64,000 nucleotides of DNA from Streptomyces sp. NRRL S-646. Lineage in GTDB: Bacteria > Actinomycetota > Actinomycetes > Streptomycetales > Streptomycetaceae. The notes under the pieces were generated by a model. It was not told the DNA's origin, made no database searches, and worked only from the letters and a program-made list of their open reading frames with translations. The stretch covers positions 1-64,000 of the forward strand of contig NZ_JODC01000003.1 in the NCBI RefSeq assembly GCF_000720765.1, given 5' to 3'. The position numbers and the translations under genes are program-made. This document shows positions 19,290 to 31,003 of the stretch, in pieces. Each line of letters starts with the position of its first letter. The first letter of the stretch is position 1.

Positions 19290-19337
19290 CTCAGCCGCGG
19301 TCGGCTCCGGATTGCTCCGGTGCCGGCCGCGGCTGAG
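19290..19337 (-). terminator. atp operon terminator
   Basis: CTCAGCCGCGG (19290-19300) pairs with CCGCGGCTGAG (19327-19337). Read on the minus strand after the atpC stop, the stem is followed about 13 bases later by a run of six T. It is the likely end of the atp transcript. Confidence 0.7.
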
Positions 19338-19362
19338 TGACGTCTTCACACGGTGTGAGGCT

Positions 19363-19740
19363 TCAGCTGGTCGCCGTCGCCGCACGCAGTCGTACGTCCG
19401 CGCGACGCTCGGCAGAGGCATCGCCCTCCGCCTTCGCGCGCTCCAGCTCGCGCTCCGCGCGCTGGACATCGATCTCGTCCGACAGCTCGGCGATCTCGGC
19501 CAGCAGCGACAGCTTGTTGTCCGCGAACGAGATGAAACCGCCGTGCACCGCGGCGACGACCGTTCCACCATCACTCGTACGGATGGTCACCGGGCCCGAC
19601 TCCAGCACACCGAGCAGCGGCTGGTGACCGGGCATGACGCCGATGTCGCCGGACGTGGTGCGCGCGACGACCAGGGTGGCCTCGCCGGACCAGACCTCTC
19701 GGTCGGCCGCGACCAGCGCGACGTGCAGCTCAGCAGCCAA
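19363..19740 (-). CDS. atpC: F1F0 ATP synthase subunit epsilon
   Basis: 125 aa. A TTG start (read as MAAELHVALVAADREVW) is set by GAGGAG seven bases upstream. An N-terminal beta-sandwich (GDIGVMPGHQPLL, VAAVHGGFISFADNKLSLL) is followed by a two-helix C-terminal domain rich in E, R and A. It is part of the central stalk and inhibits or couples F1. Last gene of the operon, 133 bp after atpD, with an intercistronic hairpin between. Confidence 0.96.
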   Translation of the reverse strand: MAAELHVALVAADREVWSGEATLVVARTTSGDIGVMPGHQPLLGVLESGPVTIRTSDGGTVVAAVHGGFISFADNKLSLLAEIAELSDEIDVQRAERELERAKAEGDASAERRADVRLRAATATS

Positions 19741-19807
19741 GGTGGCTCCTCGGGTCACCACCCGGCGGTTCGGCCGGGTGTTGGTTACAAGTCTAGTGGG
19801 CGTGACA

Positions 19808-19835
19808 GAGGGGGCGGGACGTACCCCGCCCCCTC
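19808..19835 (-). terminator. intercistronic hairpin atpD-atpC
   Basis: GAGGGGGCGGG (19808-19818) pairs with CCCGCCCCCTC (19825-19835), with a 6-nt loop. It lies in the 133-bp gap between atpD and atpC. There is no T-run, so it may act as an mRNA processing or attenuation signal that adjusts subunit stoichiometry rather than as a full terminator. Confidence 0.45.
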
Positions 19836-19873
19836 AGGTGTGAACCACAGGGCTCACTTCGAACTCAGGGAGT

Positions 19874-22227
<2,354 letters not shown>

Positions 22228-22248
22228 GAGTCAGGTCCCTTCCTTACG

Positions 22249-23844
22249 TCACTTGGAGACGTTGACGGCCGGGGCGTCCTCGCCGAGCAGCTTGCCGTCG
22301 GACGTCTCGAACTGCTTCTTGAAGTCCGCGATGGCGTCGGCGATGGCGGTCAGCGTGTCGTCCGAGAGCTTGCCGCCCTCCTTGATGGAGGTCATGAGGC
22401 CCTGCTCCTTGCGGTGCAGGTACTCGAGCAGCTCCTTCTCGAAGCGGCGGATGTCGACGACCGGAACGTCGTCCATCTTGCCGGTGGTACCGGCCCAGAC
22501 GGAGACGACCTGGTCCTCGGTCGACATCGGCTGGTACTGCGCCTGCTTCAGCAGCTCGACCATGCGCTGACCGCGCTCCAGCTGCGCCTTCGACGCGGCG
22601 TCCAGGTCGGAACCGAAGGCGGCGAACGCCTCCAGCTCACGGAACTGGGCGAGGTCCACGCGGAGACGACCGGAGACCTGCTTCATCGCCTTGTGCTGCG
22701 CGGAACCACCGACTCGGGAGACGGAGATACCGACGTTCAGCGCGGGACGCTGACCGGCGTTGAACAGGTCCGACTCCAGGAAGCACTGGCCGTCGGTGAT
22801 GGAGATGACGTTGGTCGGGATGAACGCCGAGACGTCGTTGGCCTTGGTCTCGACGATCGGCAGACCGGTCATCGAGCCGGCGCCCATCTCGTCGGAGAGC
22901 TTCGCGCAGCGCTCCAGCAGACGGGAGTGCAGGTAGAAGACGTCACCCGGGTAGGCCTCACGGCCCGGCGGGCGCCGCAGCAGCAGCGACACGGCGCGGT
23001 AGGCGTCGGCCTGCTTCGACAGGTCGTCGAAGATGATCAGGACGTGCTTGCCCTCGTACATCCACTGCTGGCCGATGGCCGAACCGGTGTACGGCGCCAG
23101 GTACTTGAAGCCGGCCGGGTCGGACGCCGGGGCGGCGACGATGGTCGTGTACTCCAGCGCGCCGGCCTCGTCGAGGGCGCCACGCACGGAGGCGATCGTC
23201 GAGCCCTTCTGGCCGATGGCGACGTAGACGCAGCGGACCTGCTTCTTCGGGTCGCCCGAGCGCCAGTTGTCGCGCTGGTTGATGATCGTGTCGACGGCCA
23301 GGGCGGTCTTGCCGGTCTGACGGTCACCGATGATCAGCTGACGCTGGCCACGGCCGATCGGGGTCATCGCGTCGACGGCCTTGTAGCCGGTCTCCATCGG
23401 CTCGTGCACCGACTTACGGGCCATGACGCCCGGAGCCTGCAGCTCGAGGGCGCGACGACCGCTGGTCTCGATCTCGCCGAGGCCGTCGATCGGGTTGCCG
23501 AGCGGGTCGACGACGCGGCCGAGGTAGCCCTCGCCGACAGCCACGGAGAGCACCTCACCGGTGCGCTGCACCGGCTGACCCTCCTCGATGCCGCTGAACT
23601 CACCGAGGACGATGGCACCGATCTCGCGCTCCTCGAGGTTGAGGGCGAGGCCGAGGGTGCCGTCCTCGAACTTCAGCAGTTCGTTGGCCATGGCCGAGGG
23701 CAGGCCCTCGACCTTCGCGATGCCGTCGCCGGCAAGGGTGACCGTACCGACCTCCTCGCGCGAGGCCGCGTCCGGCTTGTACGACTGGACGAAGTTCTCC
23801 AGCGCGTCCCGGATCTCCTCCGGCCGGATCGTGAGCTCCGCCAT
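22249..23844 (-). CDS. atpA: F1F0 ATP synthase subunit alpha
   Basis: 531 aa. The start [18 protein letters not shown] is chosen because it is the conserved family N-terminus and has an AGGGAAC-type site; the frame is open 26 codons further. The regulatory nucleotide site has GDRQTGKTA, and [16 protein letters not shown] and the conserved [10 protein letters not shown] are present. It forms the alpha3beta3 hexamer with AtpD. Confidence 0.97.
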   Translation of the reverse strand: MAELTIRPEEIRDALENFVQSYKPDAASREEVGTVTLAGDGIAKVEGLPSAMANELLKFEDGTLGLALNLEEREIGAIVLGEFSGIEEGQPVQRTGEVLSVAVGEGYLGRVVDPLGNPIDGLGEIETSGRRALELQAPGVMARKSVHEPMETGYKAVDAMTPIGRGQRQLIIGDRQTGKTALAVDTIINQRDNWRSGDPKKQVRCVYVAIGQKGSTIASVRGALDEAGALEYTTIVAAPASDPAGFKYLAPYTGSAIGQQWMYEGKHVLIIFDDLSKQADAYRAVSLLLRRPPGREAYPGDVFYLHSRLLERCAKLSDEMGAGSMTGLPIVETKANDVSAFIPTNVISITDGQCFLESDLFNAGQRPALNVGISVSRVGGSAQHKAMKQVSGRLRVDLAQFRELEAFAAFGSDLDAASKAQLERGQRMVELLKQAQYQPMSTEDQVVSVWAGTTGKMDDVPVVDIRRFEKELLEYLHRKEQGLMTSIKEGGKLSDDTLTAIADAIADFKKQFETSDGKLLGEDAPAVNVSK

Positions 23845-23892
23845 CTGGGTTCCCTGCTCTCCTTGTTGGGCCCGAAGTTTCAACTTGGGGGT

Positions 23893-23909
23893 CTGGGGGC
23901 GACCCCCAG
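23893..23909 (-). terminator. intercistronic hairpin atpH-atpA
   Basis: CTGGGGG (23893-23899) pairs with CCCCCAG (23903-23909) around a 3-nt loop in the 138-bp gap between atpH and atpA. No T-run follows. It is probably an RNA stability or attenuation element within the atp transcript. Confidence 0.4.
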
Positions 23910-23982
23910 GAATCCTCTGCACGACCCAACCGGGCCGTAGGTACGTACTGCTGTACTGCTGTTCTGCTTATGAAGTTGCTGC

Positions 23983-24798
23983 TCAGCCCGCCAGGCGGCG
24001 GCCGGCGTCCTCGATGCGGTCCGCGATCGAGCCGTTGATGACCTCGTCGCCGACCTGCACCCGGATCCCGCCGAGGACCTCGGGGTCCACGTCGATGTTG
24101 AGGTGCATCTTGTGGCCGTAGAGCTTCGCGAGAGCTGCGCCCAGGCGCTGCTTCTGCGAGTCGCTCAGCGGCACCGCCGAGGTGACGACGGCGACCAGCC
24201 GGTCCCTGCGCTCGGCGGCGAGCTTGGACAGGGACTCCAGTCCCGACTCCAGGCTACGTCCCCGCGGCGCGGTAACAAGGCGCGTCACAAGACGCTCGGT
24301 CGACGCAGCGGCCCGGCCGCCGAGCAGCCGGTGCAGCAGCTCGATCTTGGCCGCGGTGGTCGCGGCGCGGTCGGTCAGCGCGGCACGCAGCTCGGTGTTC
24401 GAGGAGACGATCCGCCCGAAGCGGAACAGCTCGTCCTCCACGTCGTCGAGCCTGCCGGTCTTCTGCGCGGCGGTGAGCTCGGCGGTGTCCGCCAGCTCCT
24501 CCAGCGCGTCCACCAGGTCACGGGACTGCGACCAGCGGGAGCGCACCATGCCGGACACCAGGTCGGCAGTCGCCCCGCCGACCTGGGAGCCGAGCAGGCG
24601 CTGGGCCAGCTCGGCCTTCGCCTCACCGGCCTGCGCCGGGTCGGTCAGGACCCGACGCAGCGACACCTCGCGGTGGAGCAGCGCGGTGACGGCGGCCAGC
24701 TCGTCGGCGAGCTTCGTCACGTCGGCGGACGTGGAGTCCGTCAGCGCGTCGAGACGCTCGCGTGCGGCGGCCAGTGCCTCGCGGCTCGCTCCGTTCAT
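23983..24798 (-). CDS. atpH: F1F0 ATP synthase subunit delta
   Basis: 271 aa, longer than the E. coli delta (177 aa) but usual for actinobacteria. The OSCP/delta domain is C-terminal, with VTSAVPLSDSQKQRLGAAL and GGIRVQVGDEVINGSI. The N-terminal part is an extra helical segment. It attaches F1 to the peripheral stalk b subunits. The start overlaps the atpF stop by 4 bp (ATGA). Confidence 0.96.
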   Translation of the reverse strand: MNGASREALAAARERLDALTDSTSADVTKLADELAAVTALLHREVSLRRVLTDPAQAGEAKAELAQRLLGSQVGGATADLVSGMVRSRWSQSRDLVDALEELADTAELTAAQKTGRLDDVEDELFRFGRIVSSNTELRAALTDRAATTAAKIELLHRLLGGRAAASTERLVTRLVTAPRGRSLESGLESLSKLAAERRDRLVAVVTSAVPLSDSQKQRLGAALAKLYGHKMHLNIDVDPEVLGGIRVQVGDEVINGSIADRIEDAGRRLAG

Positions 24799-25346
24799 CG
24801 CGCGGCCTCGGCCTTCTCCTCGAGGTCGTCGAGGAAGCGGTCGATGACGCGGCTCTGCCGGGCGTGGTCCTCGAGGGACTCACCGACGAGCTTGCCGGCC
24901 AGCTCGGTCGCGAGGTGACCGACGTCCTGCCGCAGCGCCTGCGCGGCGGACTTGCGGTCGGCCTCGATCTGCGCGTGACCGGCGGCGACGATCTCCTCGC
25001 GCTGCCGCTGGCCCTCGGCGCGCATCTCGGCGATGAGCGTGGCACCCTGCTCCTGCGCCTCCTGGCGCAGACGCGCGGCCTCGTGCCGGGCCTCGGCGAG
25101 CTGGGCCTTGTACTGCTCAAGAACGCTCTGCGCCTCGACCTGAGCGGCCTCGGCCTTCTCGATGCCACCTTCGATCGCCTCGCGGCGCTCCTCCAGAACC
25201 TTGTTGATGTTCGGGAGCAGCTTCTTCCAGAAGAAGAAGAACACGATGGCGAAGGCGATGGCGCCGACGAGCAGCTCGGGACCAGCCGGGACGAGGGGGT
25301 TCTGCTTCTCCTCGGCCGCGAGCTGTACCAAGTGGTTGGCGATCAC
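24795..25346 (-). CDS. atpF: F1F0 ATP synthase subunit b
   Basis: 183 aa. One membrane helix (about residues 25-47, LLVGAIAFAIVFFFFWKKLLP) is followed by a long charged coiled-coil helix (ERREAIEGGIEKAEAAQ onward). It forms the peripheral stalk. It is 39 bp downstream of atpE and overlaps atpH. Confidence 0.97.
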   Translation of the reverse strand: MIANHLVQLAAEEKQNPLVPAGPELLVGAIAFAIVFFFFWKKLLPNINKVLEERREAIEGGIEKAEAAQVEAQSVLEQYKAQLAEARHEAARLRQEAQEQGATLIAEMRAEGQRQREEIVAAGHAQIEADRKSAAQALRQDVGHLATELAGKLVGESLEDHARQSRVIDRFLDDLEEKAEAAR

Positions 25347-25385
25347 ATCAGTGCCTTTCGTCGCTACGTGTGGGTCAGGAGTGAA

Positions 25386-25694
<309 letters not shown>

Positions 25695-26513
25695 TCAGTG
25701 GTGCTCGGCGAGAGCACCCTGAATGTACGAGCAGGCCAGCAGTACGAAGACGTACGCCTGGACGGCCTGCACGAAAAGCTCGAAGAGAATCATGATCATG
25801 GTCATCACGAACGAGACGCCCGCGGCCGGGATCATGTAGCTGTTCAGCAGGTACCAGGAGGCGACGGTGAACATCACCAGCATCAGGTGACCGGCGAACA
25901 TGTTGGCGAAGAGTCGCACCGCGTGCGTGAACGGGCGGACGAACAGGTTCGAGAAGAACTCGATGACCATGACGAGCGGCAGCACCGCGCCGAGCGACTT
26001 GTCGTAGCCGGTGATGTTCTTGAAGAAACCGACGAAGCCGTGCCGCTTGAAGGTCAGCGAGACCCACAGGAGCCAGACGACCGCGGCCAGGACCATCGGG
26101 AAGGCGATGACCGAGGACACCGGGAACTGCGCCAGCGGGATCACGGACCAGATGTTCATGATCCAGATGAAGAAGAACAGCGAGACCATGAGCGGGACGT
26201 ACTTCTCGCCCTCGCGCTTGCCGAGCGTCTCGTAGACGATGCCGCGGCGGACGAAGTCGTAGCCGGCCTCGGCCACCATCTGGAGCTTGCCCGGGACCAC
26301 CTTGGCCTTGCTGAAGGCAAGCGTGAAGAAGGTGACGACGAGCAGCGTGGTGATGAGCGCGAGCAGCATCACCTTGTTGAAGTCGTAGCCGCCCACGGTG
26401 AACAGGGGCTTGAACAGGAAGGAGTGCAGGCCCGGAGCCGGGAAGCCACACCCGTTGTCGGACATGATCCGGCAACTCCAGTCAAAGGCGAGCTGGGTCT
26501 GGTCAGCACTCAC
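25695..26513 (-). CDS. atpB: F1F0 ATP synthase subunit a
   Basis: 272 aa from a GTG start (VSADQTQLAFDW) preceded by AAGGAGC; the frame is open 12 codons further but without a site. Five to six membrane helices. The essential stator Arg lies in HAVRLFANMFAGHL, which faces AtpE E64. It forms the proton half-channels. First F0 structural gene after atpI. Confidence 0.96.
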   Translation of the reverse strand: MSADQTQLAFDWSCRIMSDNGCGFPAPGLHSFLFKPLFTVGGYDFNKVMLLALITTLLVVTFFTLAFSKAKVVPGKLQMVAEAGYDFVRRGIVYETLGKREGEKYVPLMVSLFFFIWIMNIWSVIPLAQFPVSSVIAFPMVLAAVVWLLWVSLTFKRHGFVGFFKNITGYDKSLGAVLPLVMVIEFFSNLFVRPFTHAVRLFANMFAGHLMLVMFTVASWYLLNSYMIPAAGVSFVMTMIMILFELFVQAVQAYVFVLLACSYIQGALAEHH

Positions 26514-26739
26514 CGCGGGCTCCTTCGGCGTGACGCATGGGTACGGCAACCTCGTTGTGTCGGCGCGGCGCGCAGCCGCGGGTCGGCACTGGACTGGTGT
26601 TACGGATGTGAGGGCGGCTGGGGGGGCATCAAGCCTCGCGATTGAGCAGGCGTCAGCTCAGATGCCCGCGCCCGCGATGCCGCAGTTGGCACCGGACGAT
26701 AGCAGGAGATCTCACAAGCCTTTATCCCGCCCCTATCCC

Positions 26740-27177
26740 TCACGACGACGACCCTGTCTTCTCGGACTTTCCACTCTTCTCGGAGTCGGGGTCGACGTAG
26801 AAAAGCTTGGCCTTCATATGCGCACGAGCCTGCGCAGCCATCCACACGACAGTCGCGACGACGAGCGAGACGGCGAACGTCTTCGCGTTGAAGAGAGTGG
26901 TGTCCTTGAAGACGGCCACGAAGATCAGGAGCAGCAGGAGCTGAGCGACGTACAGCATCAGCCCCATGGCCTGGAACAACTGCGGGAGCGTTTTTGCCGT
27001 CCACTGCAGGACGTACAGACCGATTCCCATGAACAGGATCGCGAGCAGTGTGCCGACCGCCGCACCGAGCGCACCCTTGCCGCCGGCGACCCCAGCGCTG
27101 ACGGCGACGACGATCGCGCCGACAGCCGCTGTGGGCACAGCGGTCTGCAAGAGGTTCCGGGCGTCATTGGACGGCAT
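26740..27177 (-). CDS. atpI: AtpI-like ATP synthase assembly protein
   Basis: 145 aa with four predicted helices (about residues 15-33, 38-58, 70-90, 100-117) and a charged Ser/Lys-rich C-terminus. AtpI homologues help c-ring assembly or act as Mg2+/Ca2+ carriers. Position as the first gene of the atp operon supports the call, since sequence conservation in this family is low. A 226-bp gap to atpB suggests a second regulatory region. Confidence 0.85.
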   Translation of the reverse strand: MPSNDARNLLQTAVPTAAVGAIVVAVSAGVAGGKGALGAAVGTLLAILFMGIGLYVLQWTAKTLPQLFQAMGLMLYVAQLLLLLIFVAVFKDTTLFNAKTFAVSLVVATVVWMAAQARAHMKAKLFYVDPDSEKSGKSEKTGSSS

Positions 27178-27489
27178 GGCGGCAACTCCGCTTTCACAGG
27201 GGGCAGGGTGTCGTCATGGACGAGCGTAGTCCCGGATCGAGAGGGGAACTCACGGCCAATGGACCGTCGCACTGCGGCCCTTCAGCTCTCTCCGGGGTTC
27301 TCGTGAACCGTATCACAAACTATTTGATGCGGTCTTTACCTAGTCGGTGTGCTTGCTGTCACACATGAGAGTGACAGTGCGCGTCTGTGCAGAAACAGAA
27401 CCGGCTTGTCTGGTATTGGGGGGCTTTGTTCCCCCACGAGTTGGCAATGCTCTAGTCAGATTCTTACCTTGCCGAGTCAGCGCAAGGTA
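27178..27489 (-). promoter_or_regulatory. intergenic region upstream of the atp operon
   Basis: 312 bp between atpI and the WecA-like gene, both read leftward. It should carry the main atp promoter and the end of the previous transcript. An AT-rich stretch around 27308-27345 is the best promoter candidate, and a GGTTC-TCGT-GAACC dyad lies at 27296-27309. No clear -35/-10 pair can be fixed by eye. Confidence 0.4.
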
Positions 27490-28812
27490 TCAGCGCGAGG
27501 TACCGGCCTTGCGCCGGTCCAGGAAGCGCGGACGAGCGCCCACAGCGGTCGCACCGTTCACCCCTGCCACACCGGCCACGACCGGAGGGCGCTGCTCCTC
27601 TTCGACCGCGGCCGGGTGCGCGGGGGTGGACGCGGATTCGGCGACGGCGCGGGCACGGCGGTAGCGCGGCGGCACGAAATGCTCGGCCCAGCGCGGGGCG
27701 CGGGGCGTGAAGCGCGGCAGCAGGAGGAGGAGCAGGCCGATGGCGCTGAGGATCACGATGCCCAGGACGATCCACATGGACGCCGAGTTGACCGAGTACG
27801 CCAGGGCACCGAAGGCGATCAGGGCCGACCAGAAGTACATGATCAGGACGGCCCGGCTGTGCGAGTGCCCGATCTCCAGGAGCCGGTGGTGCAGATGCCC
27901 GCGGTCCGCGGCGAACGGCGACTGGCCGCGCCAGGTGCGGCGCACGATGGCCAGCACCAGGTCGGCGGCGGGGATCGCGATGATCGTCAGCGGCAGCAGC
28001 AGCGGGATGTAGACCGGGACCATCTGGTGCACCGCCTGGCGCTGGGACCCGCCGAACAGGCTGTCCGGGTCGACCTGCCCCGTGATGGAGATCGCGCCCG
28101 CAGCCAGTACCAGCCCGATCAGCATCGAGCCCGAGTCGCCCATGAAGATGCGGGCGGGGTGCATGTTGTGCGGCAGGAAGCCCAGGCACATGCCCATCAG
28201 GATGGCCGCGAAGAGCGTCGCGGGGGCCGCGGCCTCGATGCCGTACGAGTACCAGATGCGGTAGGCGTACATGAAGAACGCGGCGGCGGCGATGCACACC
28301 ATGCCGGAGGCGAGGCCGTCGAGGCCGTCCACGAAGTTGACCGCGTTGATGGTGATGACGACCAGCGCCACCGTCAGCAGGGTGCCCTGCCACTGGGTCA
28401 GCGCGACGGTGCCGACACTGGGGATCGGCAGCCACAGGATCGTCAGACCCTGCATGACCATGACGCCGGCGGCGATCATCTGGCCGCCCAGCTTGATCAG
28501 GGCGTCGATCTCGAACTTGTCGTCCAGGACGCCGATGAGCCAGATGAGCGCCGCTCCGGAGAGCAGCGCCCGCGGTTCGTTGGACTTCTCGAAGACCTCG
28601 TTGAGGTTGGTGAGATGGTCCGCGACCAGCAGGCCCGCGCACAGCCCGAAGAACATGGCGATCCCGCCGAGGCGCGGAGTGGGCTCCCGGTGCACGTCAC
28701 GGGCCCTGATCTCCGGCATGGCTCCGGCCACGATCGCGAACTTACGTACCGGCCCTGTCAGCAGATACGTCACCGCGGCCGTGATGCAGAGCGTCAGCAG
28801 GTATTCACGCAC
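27490..28812 (-). CDS. MraY/WecA-family undecaprenyl-phosphate sugar-1-phosphate transferase
   Basis: 440 aa, GTG start (VREYLLTLCITAAVTYLL) with GGGGAAG upstream. About ten membrane helices. Family motifs: LDDKFEIDALIKL with the Mg-binding Asp pair, NAVNFVDGLDGLASG, and FMGDSGSMLIG. It transfers a GlcNAc-1-P-type group from the UDP-sugar to undecaprenyl phosphate, starting a wall teichoic acid or arabinogalactan-like polymer. The cytoplasmic C-terminal tail (about 60 residues) is disordered. Exact sugar uncertain; MraY itself is normally in the dcw cluster. Confidence 0.9.
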   Translation of the reverse strand: MREYLLTLCITAAVTYLLTGPVRKFAIVAGAMPEIRARDVHREPTPRLGGIAMFFGLCAGLLVADHLTNLNEVFEKSNEPRALLSGAALIWLIGVLDDKFEIDALIKLGGQMIAAGVMVMQGLTILWLPIPSVGTVALTQWQGTLLTVALVVITINAVNFVDGLDGLASGMVCIAAAAFFMYAYRIWYSYGIEAAAPATLFAAILMGMCLGFLPHNMHPARIFMGDSGSMLIGLVLAAGAISITGQVDPDSLFGGSQRQAVHQMVPVYIPLLLPLTIIAIPAADLVLAIVRRTWRGQSPFAADRGHLHHRLLEIGHSHSRAVLIMYFWSALIAFGALAYSVNSASMWIVLGIVILSAIGLLLLLLPRFTPRAPRWAEHFVPPRYRRARAVAESASTPAHPAAVEEEQRPPVVAGVAGVNGATAVGARPRFLDRRKAGTSR

Positions 28813-28962
28813 AGGCTTCCCCACAGGTCTCGCTGGCCATCTCAGCCCCACACCCTAGCGACGCACGCATACGAATGGGGACTGCCGGGTAGCGACGATG
28901 GTTGCACGCGTGCCTGTGCACGCAGGCTGCACCCAGTGGTACGCAGGTGCGTCTACCCCCGC

Positions 28963-30201
28963 TCAGCCGGTGTACGGCTGAAATCTACCGGTGAGCTCGC
29001 GCACCTGATCACGCGCCTTCAGACTCTCGGTCTCGCCCCGCAGCACACCCGCCAGCAGCGCGGCGATCGATGCCATTTCCTCCTCTCCCATCCCCTGTGT
29101 GGTCACGGCCGCCGTGCCCAGCCGCAGGCCGCGGGCGTCCCCGTGCGGCAGCGCACAGCAGTCCAGCACCATTCCGGCCGCCGCGAGGCGGCCGCGCGCG
29201 GTGCGTCCGTCGACGCCGAGGGGCGCCGGGTCGGCGGTGATCAGATGGGTGTCCGTGCCGCCGGTGGTGACGACCAGGCCCTCGGCGGCCAGCAGAGCCG
29301 CCAGCGCCCGGGCATTGGCGACCACCTGATGGGCGTACAACCGGAACTCCGGTGTTGCCGCCTCACCGAACGCGACGGCCTTGGCGGCGATGCTGTGCAT
29401 CTGCGCGCCGCCCTGGGTGAAGGGGAACACGGCCCGGTCGACCCGCTCGGCGAGCTCGGCGCCGCACAGGATCATCCCGCCGCGCGGCCCGCGCAGCACC
29501 TTGTGCGTGGTCGCGCAGACCACGTCGGCGTACGGCACCGGGCTTGGCGCCGCTCCCCCGGCGACGAGCCCCATGGGATGGGCGGCGTCGGCGATGAGAT
29601 ACGCCCCGACCTCGTCGGCGACCTCGCGGAAGACGGCGTAGTCGATGTGCCGGGGGTAGGCGATGGAACCGCACACGATCGCCTTGGGGCGGTGCGTACG
29701 GGCGAGGGTGCGCACCTGGTCGTAGTCGATGAGCCCGGTCTCGGCGTCGACGCCGTAGCCTACGAAGTCGAACCAGCGGCCGGAGAAGTTGGCGGGCGAG
29801 CCGTGCGTGAGATGCCCGCCGTACGGGAGGCCGAGGGCGAGGACGGTGTCGCCGGGCCGCAGGAGTGCCGCGTAGGCGGCGAGGACGGCCGAAGACCCGG
29901 AGTGCGACTGCACGTTGGCGTGCTCGGCGCCGAACAGGGCCTTCGCACGGTCCACGGCGAGACGCTCGGCGACGTCGACGATCTCGCAGCCGCCGTGGTG
30001 GCGGGCGCCCGGATACCCCTCGGCGTACTTGTTGGCCAGCGGCGAGCCGAGCGCGGCCAGCACCGCGGGCGAGGAGAAGTTCTCGGCGGCGATGAGCTGC
30101 AGCGTCGTCGACTGCCGGTCGAGCTCACCGAGCAGGATCTCGGCCAGCTCGGGGTCCTGCCGGCGCAGGACATCGGCCTCGAGGGTATGAGTGACCGGCA
30201 T
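28963..30201 (-). CDS. glyA: serine hydroxymethyltransferase
   Basis: 412 aa PLP enzyme beginning MPVTHTLEADVLRRQDPELA. Motifs: AAENFSSPAVLAALGS, NKYAEGYPGARHHGG, HSGSSAVLAAY, DAAHPMGLVAGG, and the PLP Lys in CATTHKVLRGPRGG. It interconverts serine plus THF and glycine plus 5,10-methylene-THF. Position between the phosphatase-like and WecA-like genes fits the second Streptomyces GlyA paralogue. Some active-site-adjacent positions (THKVL instead of THKTL) differ, which is compatible with an isozyme. Confidence 0.92.
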   Translation of the reverse strand: MPVTHTLEADVLRRQDPELAEILLGELDRQSTTLQLIAAENFSSPAVLAALGSPLANKYAEGYPGARHHGGCEIVDVAERLAVDRAKALFGAEHANVQSHSGSSAVLAAYAALLRPGDTVLALGLPYGGHLTHGSPANFSGRWFDFVGYGVDAETGLIDYDQVRTLARTHRPKAIVCGSIAYPRHIDYAVFREVADEVGAYLIADAAHPMGLVAGGAAPSPVPYADVVCATTHKVLRGPRGGMILCGAELAERVDRAVFPFTQGGAQMHSIAAKAVAFGEAATPEFRLYAHQVVANARALAALLAAEGLVVTTGGTDTHLITADPAPLGVDGRTARGRLAAAGMVLDCCALPHGDARGLRLGTAAVTTQGMGEEEMASIAALLAGVLRGETESLKARDQVRELTGRFQPYTG

Positions 30202-30338
30202 GATGGGCTCCGGGGGCGTCGACGGTGACGTACGACCAATGTAGGCCCGGTACCGGTGAGGTGCTCGGTTGTTACGCCTTCGCAGGTACACCGGTGAGCG
30301 CTGTGACGACCGGAGCCCGGTCTCCGGCACGTCCCGCG

Positions 30339-30941
30339 TCAGGCGCGCGCAGGAACCCCCGTCAGCGCCGTCACCACCGGATCCAGCGCCTGGTGTATCT
30401 CCTCCCCGATGGACCGGAAGAAGGTCAGCGGGGCGCCGTACGGGTCGTACACCTCGTCCGCCTCGGCGGTCGGGGCCAGGAGCCACCCGCGTAGAGCCGC
30501 CGCAGCCCGGACCAGCGCACGCGCGCGTGCCACCACACCGTCCTCCAGGGGCGGCAGGGTCGCGGGGTCTATCGCCCGCACCAGGCGGGTGAACTCCTTC
30601 AGCGTGAAGGTGCGCAGGCCCGCCGAGTGGCCCATGGAGATGACCTGGGCGCGGTGGTCGCGGGTCGCCGTCAGGACGAGGTCGGCCATGATGACGTGCT
30701 CGTCGAGGAGTTCGCGGCCCATGAAGCCGGAGGCGTCCGCGCCGAAGTCCGCGAGGACCGCCTCCGCGTTGGCCTCCATGGGCGCACCCTCGTGGCCCCA
30801 GGTGCCCGCGCTCTCCACGATCAGCCCGCCCCACAGCGGGTCGCCGAGCCGGGCCGCCAGGGCATGGCGGGTCAGCCGCTCGGTGATCGGCGAGCGGCAC
30901 ACGTTGCCGGTGCTGACGTGGAGGATGCGGAAGCTGGTCAT
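30339..30941 (-). CDS. low-molecular-weight protein-tyrosine-phosphatase-like protein, nucleophile replaced by Ser
   Basis: 200 aa from MTSFRILHVSTGNVCRSPI. The fold is LMW-PTP: P-loop near the N-terminus, ESAGTWGHEGAPM, DLVLTATRDHR, and the C-terminal VYDPYG with the general-acid Asp. The P-loop reads S-T-G-N-V-C-R-S where active enzymes have C-x5-R. The codon for the nucleophile is AGC (Ser), confirmed on the nucleotide sequence. It may bind phosphotyrosine or act otherwise rather than hydrolyse. It sits between the Sua5 gene and glyA. Length (200 aa) exceeds the usual 150-160 aa. Confidence 0.85.
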   Translation of the reverse strand: MTSFRILHVSTGNVCRSPITERLTRHALAARLGDPLWGGLIVESAGTWGHEGAPMEANAEAVLADFGADASGFMGRELLDEHVIMADLVLTATRDHRAQVISMGHSAGLRTFTLKEFTRLVRAIDPATLPPLEDGVVARARALVRAAAALRGWLLAPTAEADEVYDPYGAPLTFFRSIGEEIHQALDPVVTALTGVPARA

Positions 30942-31003
30942 GGGAACCCCGAAGGTTCCCGTCTCTTCCCCGTTGCCTATGCCACGCCCCGCGTCAGGGG
31001 CCG

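Noticed and set aside
27349..30228. 959-codon plus-strand frame opposite the WecA-like and glyA genes
   Set aside because: Antisense shadow of two clear enzymes. Rich in R, G, A and H with no domain or ribosome-binding site.
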